Source of the DNA: Acidimicrobiaceae bacterium
GTDB taxonomy: Bacteria > Actinomycetota > Acidimicrobiia > Acidimicrobiales > RAAP-2
NCBI GenBank assembly: GCA_003151555.1
Contig: PLXU01000046.1
Location: 10,185-30,274 of the forward strand
Reading direction: 5' to 3'
DNA length: 20,090 nucleotides
Part shown: one piece after another, positions 7,739 through 15,682 of the stretch
Position numbering within the stretch: position 1 is the first letter of the stretch
How the letters are laid out: each line of letters begins with the position of its first letter
Made by a program: the position numbers and the translations under genes
Notes under the pieces: generated by a model
The model's input: the letters and a program-made list of their open reading frames with translations, nothing else
Databases searched by the model: none
What the model was told of the DNA's origin: nothing

Positions 7739-8632
7739 ATGGGCCCTTTCTCCACACACTCTCCTTCTCACGCTGCGCCCTCTGGCGCGCGTTCAATGGG
7801 CTTCAAATCCGGCGCCACAGCGTTCGCGGTGATTGCGCTTCTCAGCACCTTGCTAATCATTGCCCCCGCGGGCCGTGGTTCGGCCACCACCACGACATTT
7901 ACCGTCTTTCGACCGGTCCCGAATCCGCAGTACCCCATTGGCACTTCAGATAGCTCCGAGCCTTCCGGTGAAGCGCCGCCAGCGCCAACTGCGCTGGCCG
8001 GATACACGCAAAGCTACGTCAGCGACTTCACGGGGTCGACGCTGCCCGCTGGATGGGACATCTACACCGGAATTCCCGGTGGCGATCCTGGCGGTCACTT
8101 CGGTGGATCACACGTAGTGGTGTCCGGCGGTCTTCTTTATCTGAACACCTTTCGAGATGCGGCGTGGAATAACCAATTTGTCACTGGTGGCCTGTGTCAA
8201 TGCGGGCTCACCAAGATCTTCGGCGCGTATTTTGTGCGCTCTCGGTTGACTGGTCGCGGACCCAATGAGGTTGATTTACTCTGGCCCGCCGCGAATGTAT
8301 GGCCACCCGAAATTGATTTCAGCGAAACGGGGGATTCGGTTAGTTCAACGACCGGCACCGTCCACTACGGAGCCGCCAACACCATGGACCATCGCAAAGT
8401 GATGATCAAAATGACGCAGTGGCACACCTTCGGAGTTATTTGGACGCCTTCGTCACTAACATTCGTCGTCGATGGCCAAGTGTGGGCACGGGACAATGTC
8501 ACCTCGCACATCCCAAAGCAACCAATGACTCTCGACCTACAGCAGGTAGCGAAATGCACAGCGGGCACGCAGTGTCCTGCCGGCCCGGTGTCGATGCAGG
8601 TCGACTGGGTCGCGGAGTACAGCGCCAACTAA
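7739..8632 (+). CDS. Secreted GH16-fold protein (paralogue without linker)
   Basis: A 297-residue exported protein. The hydrophobic signal segment is at about residues 25-49, ending in GSA. A short spacer leads into a GH16/concanavalin-type domain from about residue 65 to the end. The catalytic motif EIDFSE at 191-196 supplies E191, D193 and E196 by family analogy. Conserved cysteines are the CQCG at 153-155 and C273/C279. The domain matches the protein at 247-1497 closely: shared blocks are GYTQSYV, DFTG, LLWP, WPPEIDF, MTQWHT and SMQVDWVA. It has neither the basic stretch nor the Thr-rich linker. It is transcribed away from the glycosyltransferase block. The role is probably extracellular glucan hydrolysis, transglycosylation or binding. 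A second ATG at 7796 would give a more typical signal peptide length and remains possible. Confidence 0.8.
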   Translation: MGPFSTHSPSHAAPSGARSMGFKSGATAFAVIALLSTLLIIAPAGRGSATTTTFTVFRPVPNPQYPIGTSDSSEPSGEAPPAPTALAGYTQSYVSDFTGSTLPAGWDIYTGIPGGDPGGHFGGSHVVVSGGLLYLNTFRDAAWNNQFVTGGLCQCGLTKIFGAYFVRSRLTGRGPNEVDLLWPAANVWPPEIDFSETGDSVSSTTGTVHYGAANTMDHRKVMIKMTQWHTFGVIWTPSSLTFVVDGQVWARDNVTSHIPKQPMTLDLQQVAKCTAGTQCPAGPVSMQVDWVAEYSAN

Positions 8633-8666
8633 CGAGAGCTCACCGAGTGAATGACGCCCCATCCGT

Positions 8667-8688
8667 GACTGATCACTTCGAATCAGTC
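8667..8688. terminator. Hairpin at convergent junction, possible bidirectional terminator
   Basis: GACTGAT-N8-ATCAGTC forms a perfect 7-bp stem between the plus-strand GH16-fold gene and the minus-strand hydrolase gene, and it includes the hydrolase stop codon. No T-run follows on either strand, so a Rho-independent role is uncertain. The position between converging genes supports termination. Confidence 0.4.
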
Positions 8689-10377
8689 TGAAGGGGCTAC
8701 CGAAAATTTTTCGCGAACGTGGCGTTCAAGTATGTCCACGGCTCGGTCTCGTCCGACGTCACTAAGGAAGTCGTGATCCATGCCAGAAATGACCTCGACA
8801 CGAAAGTGCTCCGACGACACCAGTCGACGGGCATCGATCGTACCGATGATCGGCATCCACGGAAAGGGCGAGAAATCCCCGGGGCTCGCGAGCAGGAGCA
8901 TCTCCGTCTCATTTCTGGCCAGCGTCTTTCGCACTTTTGGCGACGTGGCCGTCGAAAGGACCAGCCGCGACACCTGGCGCACCATTTGGCCTACCCAGCG
9001 ATGACGTTTGAGAAGGGTCTCGCAGCGCTGCATGAATGAACGAATGGATGGTCGATCAGATTTGTCCAAGCGATCAGCAGTTCGAAGGAGTCCCGTGCCC
9101 ACTTGAGGATTGATTATGCACACACCACGGGATTTGAATTCCAGGGCCGCCCCGAGCGCTAGTTGGGCGCCAGAGCACAGACCGATCAGGACCGAGTCGG
9201 ACGAATCAGTTGGACTGAGTGCATTGACGGCGTCATGGATGTCGTCGGGCCGGGTCTTGTCGAACGCCGGCGGATTCGGTTGACCGGGCAACCAGGGGCT
9301 CTCGCCCAACTCGCGCAAGTCGAATCGAGCACAGCGCAGTCCAACACCGGCCCAGCGACGCGAAAGTTCGACCCAGAGCCTCGAGGGTCCGACGTGATCC
9401 TCGTTGATTCCACTGACCATTACGATGAGCGGTCCCCTGACTTCGCCCACCGGTTCACTGAGAACGCCAAAGAGTTTGTGAGGGCCCAATTGAACGAAAC
9501 GCTCGCGAACCGGATAGGCGTTCGGCGCCATTACAACAACCTTGTCGGGCGCGCGTGACTCGACTTGATAGGGCGTGGCGAGAGACTCCGGGACCGTTAG
9601 CCACTCTCGAATCCGAGCAATGGTCGACGTTGGCTGCACCGACGAGGGAAGCTCCGTCTCGAGCAGCGGTCCCTGATCAGACGTTGTTTCCCACTCGACC
9701 TGCTCGAACCAGCGCGTTCGGAACTTGCTCGAAATCACTCGATCGTCGCGCACCACCATGAGCACGCGTTGCGCCAACGGCCCGAGCGTCGGAGCGAACA
9801 AATTAACCGCACTCATCCGCGTAGCCGCGTCATCGGAGTAGACGTACTCCAGCATCTTGACCGGCACGCTAGATGCTGGCGCCTCAATTTCTCGGCCGAA
9901 TCCTCCGAGGGCACTGGACTCTCGCAAGTATGTGCGCCCCGATTCGCAGGGATCCCACATGACGGCCGACGCCAGTTCTAAGTCGTATTCAGCCGCAGCC
10001 GCCCCGATAATTGTGGCGCCCATTCGCATCCCGACGGCCGACACCGACGACAAGCCGAGCGAGCGCAGCAGTGCGGTTGCCTGATTGACCCCTTCGGACC
10101 AGGCGCAATCGAACCCGTCGTCTTCAAATGTTCCGCTTGAGTTGCCCGTGGCGAAGTGGTCGAAACGTAGCGTCACGTATCCATCCATGGCCAGCAGGAT
10201 CGCGAGACTTCGAAGGCAGCGTCGAGCCAGGCGTGCCTCTCGACCAATCGGCGGCGAGAGCAGCACGCCACCGAGCGACGTCCCCGTCAACGGTGAGGTC
10301 AGGCGGCCGAACAACGGTCGTTCGGCCGTGCCAAACCAAAGACTCTCTTCGTGGACCTGATTTTCGCTCGTCGACAT
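8683..10377 (-). CDS. Tandem alpha/beta-hydrolase, exosortase/EPS-hydrolase-like
   Basis: A 564-residue soluble protein made of two alpha/beta-hydrolase halves. In the first half (about 15-280), RFDHFATGNSSG near 71 is followed by GMRMG at 116-120 where the GxSxG nucleophile elbow belongs, so Arg replaces the nucleophile; VMWDPCESGRTYL follows. In the second half (about 295-560), RFDLRELGES is followed by GLCSG at 399-403, with Cys401 as the possible nucleophile, and GMDHDF with His535. From memory, GLRLG-like and GLCxG-like elbows plus a WDP motif occur in hydrolases linked to exosortase and exopolysaccharide loci; those are usually two separate genes. No exosortase is visible here. The first half looks non-catalytic. 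The ATG at 10377 is preferred to the TTG two codons upstream; the ribosome site is weak. Confidence 0.72.
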   Translation of the reverse strand: MSTSENQVHEESLWFGTAERPLFGRLTSPLTGTSLGGVLLSPPIGREARLARRCLRSLAILLAMDGYVTLRFDHFATGNSSGTFEDDGFDCAWSEGVNQATALLRSLGLSSVSAVGMRMGATIIGAAAAEYDLELASAVMWDPCESGRTYLRESSALGGFGREIEAPASSVPVKMLEYVYSDDAATRMSAVNLFAPTLGPLAQRVLMVVRDDRVISSKFRTRWFEQVEWETTSDQGPLLETELPSSVQPTSTIARIREWLTVPESLATPYQVESRAPDKVVVMAPNAYPVRERFVQLGPHKLFGVLSEPVGEVRGPLIVMVSGINEDHVGPSRLWVELSRRWAGVGLRCARFDLRELGESPWLPGQPNPPAFDKTRPDDIHDAVNALSPTDSSDSVLIGLCSGAQLALGAALEFKSRGVCIINPQVGTGLLRTADRLDKSDRPSIRSFMQRCETLLKRHRWVGQMVRQVSRLVLSTATSPKVRKTLARNETEMLLLASPGDFSPFPWMPIIGTIDARRLVSSEHFRVEVISGMDHDFLSDVGRDRAVDILERHVREKFSVAPSD

Positions 10378-10814
10378 TGTCAACGTATTTCTTCGCGAGT
10401 GTTTGCTTTGCCGGCACCCAACCCACGCCGCGAGTTCATAGGCACGGTCCCAAATGTACGGCTACGTTCGGTCGTTTGACATCGAACACGGTGCCCGCGG
10501 GCGCATTCTTGCGTGCCTAGGAGGACAATCTCGCACCGCTCAAAGGACTGCATTTGTGCAAGGTTACTGCTCGCCTCCTCGCGACCAAAGGAGCCCGGCG
10601 CATTGCGTCAGCCGCCGTCGAGCTCAAATGAGAGTGCACACATCGAACGCGGTCACGCGGTGACACTCGTGAGCGCCGTGCGACCCCGCGGTATCTTGGC
10701 CCGGTTGCACGGTCATCGTGTTGGCAAAATCCACGCAGCGAGGCGTCGAAAGTCCCACTAGACAGTGGTTTGAGCAATGTGTTGCGCGTACGTTCGTATT
10801 CGCCCGCCGTCGAG
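10378..10814. other. Intergenic region without a supported gene
   Basis: This 437-base gap lies between galE and the tandem hydrolase gene, both on the minus strand. I see only small inverted repeats: GCCCGCGGGC at 10493-10502, GTCAC-GCG-GTGAC near 10653-10665, and CCACT-N4-AGTGG at 10755-10768. The last lies 47 bases downstream of the galE stop but has no T-run. Short open frames on both strands lack ribosome sites and recognisable motifs. The promoter of the hydrolase gene is presumably here but I cannot place it. Confidence 0.55.
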
Positions 10815-11768
10815 CTAGTTGGATTGGTGAGCGACCCAGGCGTCGGCCACGATGACCTCCAGATCAGAATGCCCGAGCTTCCAACCGAGTACGTCACGAG
10901 CCATTTCATTGCTGGCGATGGCAGCGGCCGGATCTCCGGGTCGCCGCTCCCCAAAGCGCACGTCGAGGTCCTGGCCCGTGACTCGGCGAACGGTCTCGAC
11001 GACTTGGCGATTTGACGATCCCACACCGGTGCCCAGATTGATGGTCAGTTCGGAGTGGGTTTCCAGGGCCGTTATCGCCAGGGCGTGAGCCTCGGCGAGA
11101 TCGCTGACGTGGATGTAGTCGCGAATGCACGTCCCATCCGGCGTTGGATAGTCATCACCGTAGATGTCGAGGTGGTCTCGGCGCCCAAGGGCGACGTCTA
11201 AAGCGATGGGGATCAAATGGATTTCGGGCTGGTGACGTTCGGGATGCGCCAGGGTCCCGCCGGCGGCATTGAAGTAACGAAGCGAGGCCGAGCGCATGCG
11301 ACCGCACCGCGCCATCCACGACAGGGCCTCTTCAATCATTCGCTTGGACTGGCCGTAAGGACTGTGGGGCTGGGTAGGTCGCTCTTCGTCGATCGGCATG
11401 ACGGATTGGTCGCCGTAGACCGCGCAGGAAGACGAGAAGACGAAACGTTCCACCCCAGACGTAACCAACGCATTAAGAAGCCGCAAGCTCGATCCCACGT
11501 TATTCGCGAAGAAGACCTCGGGAAACTTCATGGACTCCGCCGGCTCGATGCGGGCCGCGAAGTGGACGCACGCGTCAAAACCTCCGAGGGATTGCACGAG
11601 TACTTCGTCACCGCAGTCGCCCTCGACGAAGGTCGCCCCGGTCGGCACGTTGTCGGCCCGACCGGTGACCAAGTTGTCGAGCGCCACGACTTCGTGGCCC
11701 TTGGCGAGCAGGAGTTCGGCAGTGGTCGAACCAATGAAGCCGGCCGCCCCGGTAACGAGAATTCTCAC
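10815..11768 (-). CDS. galE: UDP-glucose 4-epimerase
   Basis: A 317-residue cytoplasmic extended SDR that interconverts UDP-glucose and UDP-galactose using bound NAD. The NAD motif GAAGFIG is at residues 7-13. The active site is SSSCAVYG (112-119) plus Tyr138/Lys142 in SPYGQSK. The GalE-specific block IYGDDYPTPDGTCIRDYIHVSDLAEAH covers about 202-228, and RYFNAAG lies near 164-170. Length and motifs fit GalE well, though UDP-N-acetylhexosamine or pentose epimerase activity cannot be excluded from sequence. The GTG start is supported by GGAG 5 bases upstream. It stands alone but upstream of the tandem hydrolase gene on the same strand, and could supply UDP-galactose for glycan synthesis at this locus. 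Confidence 0.92.
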   Translation of the reverse strand: MRILVTGAAGFIGSTTAELLLAKGHEVVALDNLVTGRADNVPTGATFVEGDCGDEVLVQSLGGFDACVHFAARIEPAESMKFPEVFFANNVGSSLRLLNALVTSGVERFVFSSSCAVYGDQSVMPIDEERPTQPHSPYGQSKRMIEEALSWMARCGRMRSASLRYFNAAGGTLAHPERHQPEIHLIPIALDVALGRRDHLDIYGDDYPTPDGTCIRDYIHVSDLAEAHALAITALETHSELTINLGTGVGSSNRQVVETVRRVTGQDLDVRFGERRPGDPAAAIASNEMARDVLGWKLGHSDLEVIVADAWVAHQSN

Positions 11769-12037
11769 AGTGACTCCGCGGCGTGATCGGCGAGGGAATT
11801 AATCACTAACCCGCGGACCCGTTTTGGTTCGCTGGTCGTCGGGCGAGCGTGGGGCTGTCAATGGTTGCCCAATTTTTACGATGACTACGGTGCATTCGCA
11901 TATGGGCCGAGTCTATTGAGGCGCCTCGAATGAGGCTTCGGTTATCTATTCGCGCCGGGCGCGCAGGCACGTCGATTGCGATTATCCGCGAACAGCACCG
12001 TATGGCCTGTGCACCACGTATTTTCGTATTGCCCGAC

Positions 12038-12052
12038 GAGTGCTTCGCACTC
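12038..12052 (-). terminator. Short hairpin at the stop of the CAP-like gene
   Basis: GAGTGC-TTC-GCACTC makes a 6-bp stem with a 3-base loop overlapping the stop codon at 12051-12053. No T-run follows on the minus strand, so it is at best a weak terminator or mRNA 3'-end structure. Confidence 0.25.
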
Positions 12053-13331
12053 AGGATCCCGCGGAAAGCTCCTGTGCCCAGGTGAACGTCATGGCGGGGG
12101 GGGCGCCCTTGGGCAGTTCAATGAGATCGACGAATGACGATGACCCACTCACGACGGCGTAGCCCGTACCCATTTCACAGTTCTGACAAGTCAAACCAAC
12201 TCCGGGATTAAAAGGGGCGTCCGATCCAAGCAGTTCATCGCGGTGCGCCCAGCATCCCGGCGCCGATGGCGAGGTGCAGGCAATGTTAGAAGTGGCTGCG
12301 GCGCTACCGCCCCAGCCGTCGTCATACATCCAGACGTAGTCAGCGGCGAGCACGCTGAAGCCACCGGCCCAGGCCCCTCCCATTCCGGGTACTCCCTGCG
12401 CGTCATTGCCGATTAGGAATCCGGCGGCCACCGAGGGGTCGGCGTTCGACTGCGCCGCACGCTGCGCGTTGGCGCTTAGCGCCGCATTAATGCCCAGGTA
12501 GGGCGGCAGTCCACGGGCGATTCGTTCCAGGTTGGCGACCACGAAGAGTTGCTGGGTCGTGCTCAATAAGTACCAGTTCGACGGCAGCACCATCGACGAC
12601 AAATTCTCGTCCGCGCGCGCAACGTTAATGGCCTGGAGGATGTACGTCGTGCAGCCCTGGTCGTTGGCGAAGGACGGCCACTTCAACGCTGTCGTCACGC
12701 AGGGGTTGGCGCAGGTCCAACTGCCGGCTGCGCTCGTGCACTGGCCCGAGCTCAGAAAATTCGGGCTGGGGTTGATGTTGGCCGAGGGATTGGTGATTCG
12801 AAAGGTAGCGGGAGGGATCGGTGTCGTCGTCGTGGTGGTGGGCGCGACGGTCGTCGTCGTCGTGGGTGCGGGTGTCGTGTTCGCCGGGGGCGCCAGTGTC
12901 GTGGTGGGCGGAGCCAACGTCGTTGGCGTGGACGACGGCTGCGTATTTCGCGAGGCAGTGCTCGAAATGGGTGACTTAGGCGTTGAGACGTGCGCCACGA
13001 GGTCCGAACCACCAGTGCGTCGCGACGTCATCGTGGCAAACAGGCGAATGTTGCCCTTGATCGTCGAATTCGTCGTCGTGCCAGTGGCCGTCGTCAACGC
13101 CACGGAAGAGTTGTCCCGCACCGTCAGAAACGTCGTCCCGGGCGACGTGGCCGAAACCGGCAGCTCCGCGACCACCATGGAAAAGACGCTGAGGGACATG
13201 GCCAACGTGCCCATCAGGACGAGACGCCGTGACCGCGAAGGGGGCACCACGCCCGAGGGCAGGTGGCGCCGCAAGGCCTTCAAAAAGCGGTCGGAGCGAG
13301 GGCTTTCTGTATGCCCTTGCAGGTATTTCAT
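12051..13331 (-). CDS. Secreted CAP-like protein on a Thr/Pro linker
   Basis: A 426-residue exported protein. A basic N-terminal region of about 36 residues precedes a signal segment (about 37-61, ending VSA). A low-complexity Thr/Pro/Ala linker follows at about 130-173, then a folded C-terminal domain at about 195-426. In that domain LFVVANLERIARGLPPYLGINAALSANAQRAA (about 262-293) resembles the first helix region of CAP/SCP-like extracellular domains (N-x2-R-x3-GLPPL...L...A). CWAHRDELLG near 360-369 could supply the CAP histidine. Eight cysteines in this domain suggest disulfides. The assignment is moderate because the canonical CAP signatures are only partly present. It lies 152 bases upstream of the sortase end, in the same direction, but has no sorting signal of its own. 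The function is unknown, probably wall- or surface-associated. Confidence 0.6.
   Translation of the reverse strand: MKYLQGHTESPRSDRFLKALRRHLPSGVVPPSRSRRLVLMGTLAMSLSVFSMVVAELPVSATSPGTTFLTVRDNSSVALTTATGTTTNSTIKGNIRLFATMTSRRTGGSDLVAHVSTPKSPISSTASRNTQPSSTPTTLAPPTTTLAPPANTTPAPTTTTTVAPTTTTTTPIPPATFRITNPSANINPSPNFLSSGQCTSAAGSWTCANPCVTTALKWPSFANDQGCTTYILQAINVARADENLSSMVLPSNWYLLSTTQQLFVVANLERIARGLPPYLGINAALSANAQRAAQSNADPSVAAGFLIGNDAQGVPGMGGAWAGGFSVLAADYVWMYDDGWGGSAAATSNIACTSPSAPGCWAHRDELLGSDAPFNPGVGLTCQNCEMGTGYAVVSGSSSFVDLIELPKGAPPAMTFTWAQELSAGS
12813..12944 (-). repeat. Low-complexity Thr/Pro linker coding region
   Basis: Runs of Thr codons alternate with Pro/Ala codons and encode TTTTT, TTTTTT and LAPP blocks in the CAP-like protein. 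The bias is visible as GTCGTCGTCGTGG-type strings on the plus strand. Such linkers are typical of spacers in exported actinobacterial proteins. Confidence 0.75.
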
Positions 13332-13483
13332 GCCTTAAATGCTCGCCGGACCACATCACCTGGCCCCCTACAAGAACCCAACACCGGCCCAATTTCATGA
13401 GCTAGATCACGCTAGTTAGCGAGTGCGACCCGCCGGACGCGACTCTTTGCACCCACGAAAGGTTGCCCCCGCGGTGCGAGCGC

Positions 13484-14266
13484 CTAGGACGTGACGAGTT
13501 TGGTGAAGACCACTAGATTCGACAGGTAGTGGTGAGTGCCGGAATCAAAGACACCGCCGCAGGTCACCAATTGCAGCGCACTGTACGAACGAGACCCGTA
13601 CACCAGGCGGTTCGGGAAGTTCTTCTTGAGGTACATGCGCAGCCCGATCACGCGAAAATGCACCGTCCGACCATCGAGCAACGTGACCGACACCAGGTTG
13701 CCGGGCCGTAATTTCGACAATTGGTAGAACGCGGCCGGACCCTTGACTGAATCCACGTGACCCAGGATGACGGCGGAGCCTTTCTGGCCCGGCGACGGAC
13801 CCAGCTTGTACCAACCCGGCACGGACCAACTCTTGGGCACCTGCACGGTGCCGTTCTTGTTGAGACCGAGTTCGCTCAACTTCTCCGAGAGTCCGATGAT
13901 CGGGATCGCGAGATGGATCGGCCTCGACCTGGACACCTCGCGCTTGGCGCGCGTTATGGGCTCCGACGGTCGATTCGAACTTGACGGTGCGCCGGGCGAG
14001 GCAGCGAGCAAGATTACGCTCGACCTCGCTGGTGAAGAAGAGAACGGTGACGCGACCACCACGCGGCGAGGGGCATGGCCCGACGGCGACGTGCGGCCAA
14101 TGGGGCCGGGAATGCTCGGGCCCACCCGGGGGCCGTGCAGACCTAAAAGTATGAGCAAAATGCCAATCACGACCAGCACAATCGACGCGATCCACCACCA
14201 CGCGGTGATTCGTCGTCGCTCGCGGGTTGACGCCACGCCGGTCAACTTACTGGGCGCTAACTCCAC
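13484..14266 (-). CDS. Sortase (class E/F type)
   Basis: A 260-residue type II membrane transpeptidase. An Arg-rich N-terminus is followed by one transmembrane helix (about 23-43), a Pro/Ser-rich spacer and the sortase barrel from about residue 113. Visible active-site elements are ILGHVDS with His170 and LVTCGG with Cys236. After Cys236 the sequence VFDSGTHHYLSNLVVF lacks the Arg that sortases normally place there; the last arginine is Arg226. The enzyme should cut a C-terminal sorting motif and join the protein to the cell wall or another acceptor. Its GTG start lies 6 bases after the stop of the upstream DUF11-repeat gene, which ends in an APPTG-type signal, so substrate and enzyme are probably co-translated. 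No clear ribosome site is seen, which fits coupling. Confidence 0.87.
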   Translation of the reverse strand: MELAPSKLTGVASTRERRRITAWWWIASIVLVVIGILLILLGLHGPRVGPSIPGPIGRTSPSGHAPRRVVVASPFSSSPARSSVILLAASPGAPSSSNRPSEPITRAKREVSRSRPIHLAIPIIGLSEKLSELGLNKNGTVQVPKSWSVPGWYKLGPSPGQKGSAVILGHVDSVKGPAAFYQLSKLRPGNLVSVTLLDGRTVHFRVIGLRMYLKKNFPNRLVYGSRSYSALQLVTCGGVFDSGTHHYLSNLVVFTKLVTS

Positions 14267-14272
14267 GCCGAG

Positions 14273-15682
14273 CTAGACGCGGCGGCGACGTCGGATCATG
14301 AAGACCATCAGCACCAGCCCGGCCACGACCGACGATCCGCCGGCGCCCAGGAGCCCACTGTTGTACACCACCTTCGCGGAACCGCCCAGTCCCGTCGGCG
14401 GAGCCGACGAGGGGATCTTGGTCGGCGGAATCGTCGAGGGACTCGAAGGTATCGTCGTGGTGACCGTAGCGCTGGCCGTAATGGTCGCCGTGGCGACTCC
14501 CGACGTCTGAGCACCATTGGTCGCGGTAGCAGAGTTGGTCACCGTGCCCGAGCTCAAATCACCGGCGGTAATCGTGTACGTATTGGTGCAGGTAATCGAT
14601 GCACCCACGGCCAGGGTCTGCGCGGCGCCGCAATCAAGGGCCGCGCCTCCATTGATCTTGTTGTCGCTCACTGTGTACTGGACCGACCCGAGGCTCACGT
14701 CGCCCGTGTTGGTGATCACGTAGGTGTAGGTGACCACTTGGCCAACGCTGTCGTAGGTACTCGGCAAAGGGGTCTTCACCAGGGAGATCGCGGGGTGCGT
14801 GACCGCGGGCGGCGAAGAAGGCACGTTCGCCGTCGTCTGGTACGGCACGGTCAACGTCTGGCTGGCGGTCACGTTCGCTCCGGTGGGCGGCGTGCCGGTC
14901 GCGGTGCCGGTGTTGGTGATCAAGGCGGTGGTCACGTCGCCGGCAGTAGTCGTGTAGGTGGCCGTGCAGGTTTCATTTGCGCCCGCGATTAGTGACGTCG
15001 CCGGGCAGACTATTGCCGAGAGACCGGCCATCGGGTCCGTGACGGTAACCGGGTCCAACGTCACGGTGCCGGTGTTGGTCACCTTGTAGCTGTAGGTCAC
15101 GGGTGTGCCGGACACGGAGAAACTAGAAATATTGGCGGTCTTGACGATGGCGATCGACGGCGCCGGTGACGCCGGAATTTTTAAGCAGTTGCTGGCGGTC
15201 ACGTTCGGTCCGCTAGGCGGCGTGCCGGTCGCGGTGCCGATGTTCGAGATTGAACCGGCATTGAGGTCTGCCAATGTTGTCGTGTACGTCGCGGTGCAGG
15301 TCTCGCTGGCCCAGGCAGCGAGCGACGTCGCCGGGCACGTGATCGACGACAGACCGACCATCGGATCTGAGACGGTGACCGGGTCTAACTTCACGGTTCC
15401 AGTGTTAGTGACCGTGTAACTGTAGGTGACTACGGTGCCAGACGCCGAGAAGCTAGAAATGTTGGCGGTCTTGACGAGTGTGATCGAAGCCGGGCACGTC
15501 CCGGCCGAAGCGCCAGGGGCGGCGAACGCCACGAAACCAATGCACGCTGCGAGGGCCACGAACGACGCTCGCACGGGCCGAATTCCACGGGTTGACTTTA
15601 TTTTTGGTGGCCGACTTTGCACGGCGCAGTCACGGGGAGAAGGGCTGGCAATACCTCGTAAAGCCAAATTCAACCTGCCCAT
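14273..15682 (-). CDS. DUF11-repeat surface protein with APPTG sorting signal
   Basis: A 469-residue exported protein. The signal peptide (about 33-60, ending GASA) is followed by three DUF11-type beta-sandwich repeats at about 66-165, 176-275 and 298-404. Each carries the hallmarks VTYxYxVTNTG, D-P/SD and CTATYT or CTNTYT. Repeats 1 and 2 are exactly 110 residues apart and nearly identical. A Ser/Pro/Thr stretch leads to APPTG at 427-431, a hydrophobic segment (about 443-463) and the RRRRRV tail, the layout of a sortase sorting signal. It is likely a wall-anchored stalk or adhesin-like protein, processed by the sortase encoded next. The ATG at 15682 has GGGGAAGAG 5 bases upstream and a good promoter at 15717-15745. 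Confidence 0.87.
   Translation of the reverse strand: MGRLNLALRGIASPSPRDCAVQSRPPKIKSTRGIRPVRASFVALAACIGFVAFAAPGASAGTCPASITLVKTANISSFSASGTVVTYSYTVTNTGTVKLDPVTVSDPMVGLSSITCPATSLAAWASETCTATYTTTLADLNAGSISNIGTATGTPPSGPNVTASNCLKIPASPAPSIAIVKTANISSFSVSGTPVTYSYKVTNTGTVTLDPVTVTDPMAGLSAIVCPATSLIAGANETCTATYTTTAGDVTTALITNTGTATGTPPTGANVTASQTLTVPYQTTANVPSSPPAVTHPAISLVKTPLPSTYDSVGQVVTYTYVITNTGDVSLGSVQYTVSDNKINGGAALDCGAAQTLAVGASITCTNTYTITAGDLSSGTVTNSATATNGAQTSGVATATITASATVTTTIPSSPSTIPPTKIPSSAPPTGLGGSAKVVYNSGLLGAGGSSVVAGLVLMVFMIRRRRRV
14390..14404 (-). other. Sorting-motif codons (APPTG)
   Basis: These codons give APPTG at residues 427-431, a variant of LPxTG. Downstream come a 13-residue spacer, a hydrophobic stretch and five arginines. 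Cleavage between Thr and Gly would be expected by family analogy. The long spacer is unusual. Confidence 0.6.
14861..15484 (-). repeat. Duplicated DUF11 repeat units, 330-bp period
   Basis: Two coding units (15191-15484 and 14861-15154) are offset by exactly 330 bases and stay very similar at the DNA level, including the block encoding KTANISSFS and the block encoding GTPP-G-NVTAS. The third DUF11 repeat (about 14471-14791) is clearly diverged. This points to a fairly recent internal duplication of repeat 1 or 2. Confidence 0.8.

Noticed and set aside
10517..11026. Minus-strand frame across the galE end and the gap
   Set aside because: Half of it is out of frame with galE, whose motifs are clear. 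The rest has no motif or start signal.
12532..13338. Long plus-strand open frame (268 codons)
   Set aside because: Antisense to the CAP-like gene. Its Val-rich runs are the complement of the Thr/Pro linker, and no domain is seen.
13410..13421. Palindrome CGCTA-GT-TAGCG upstream of the CAP-like gene
   Set aside because: The loop is too short for an RNA hairpin, no promoter boxes are found beside it, and symmetry alone is not enough to call an operator.
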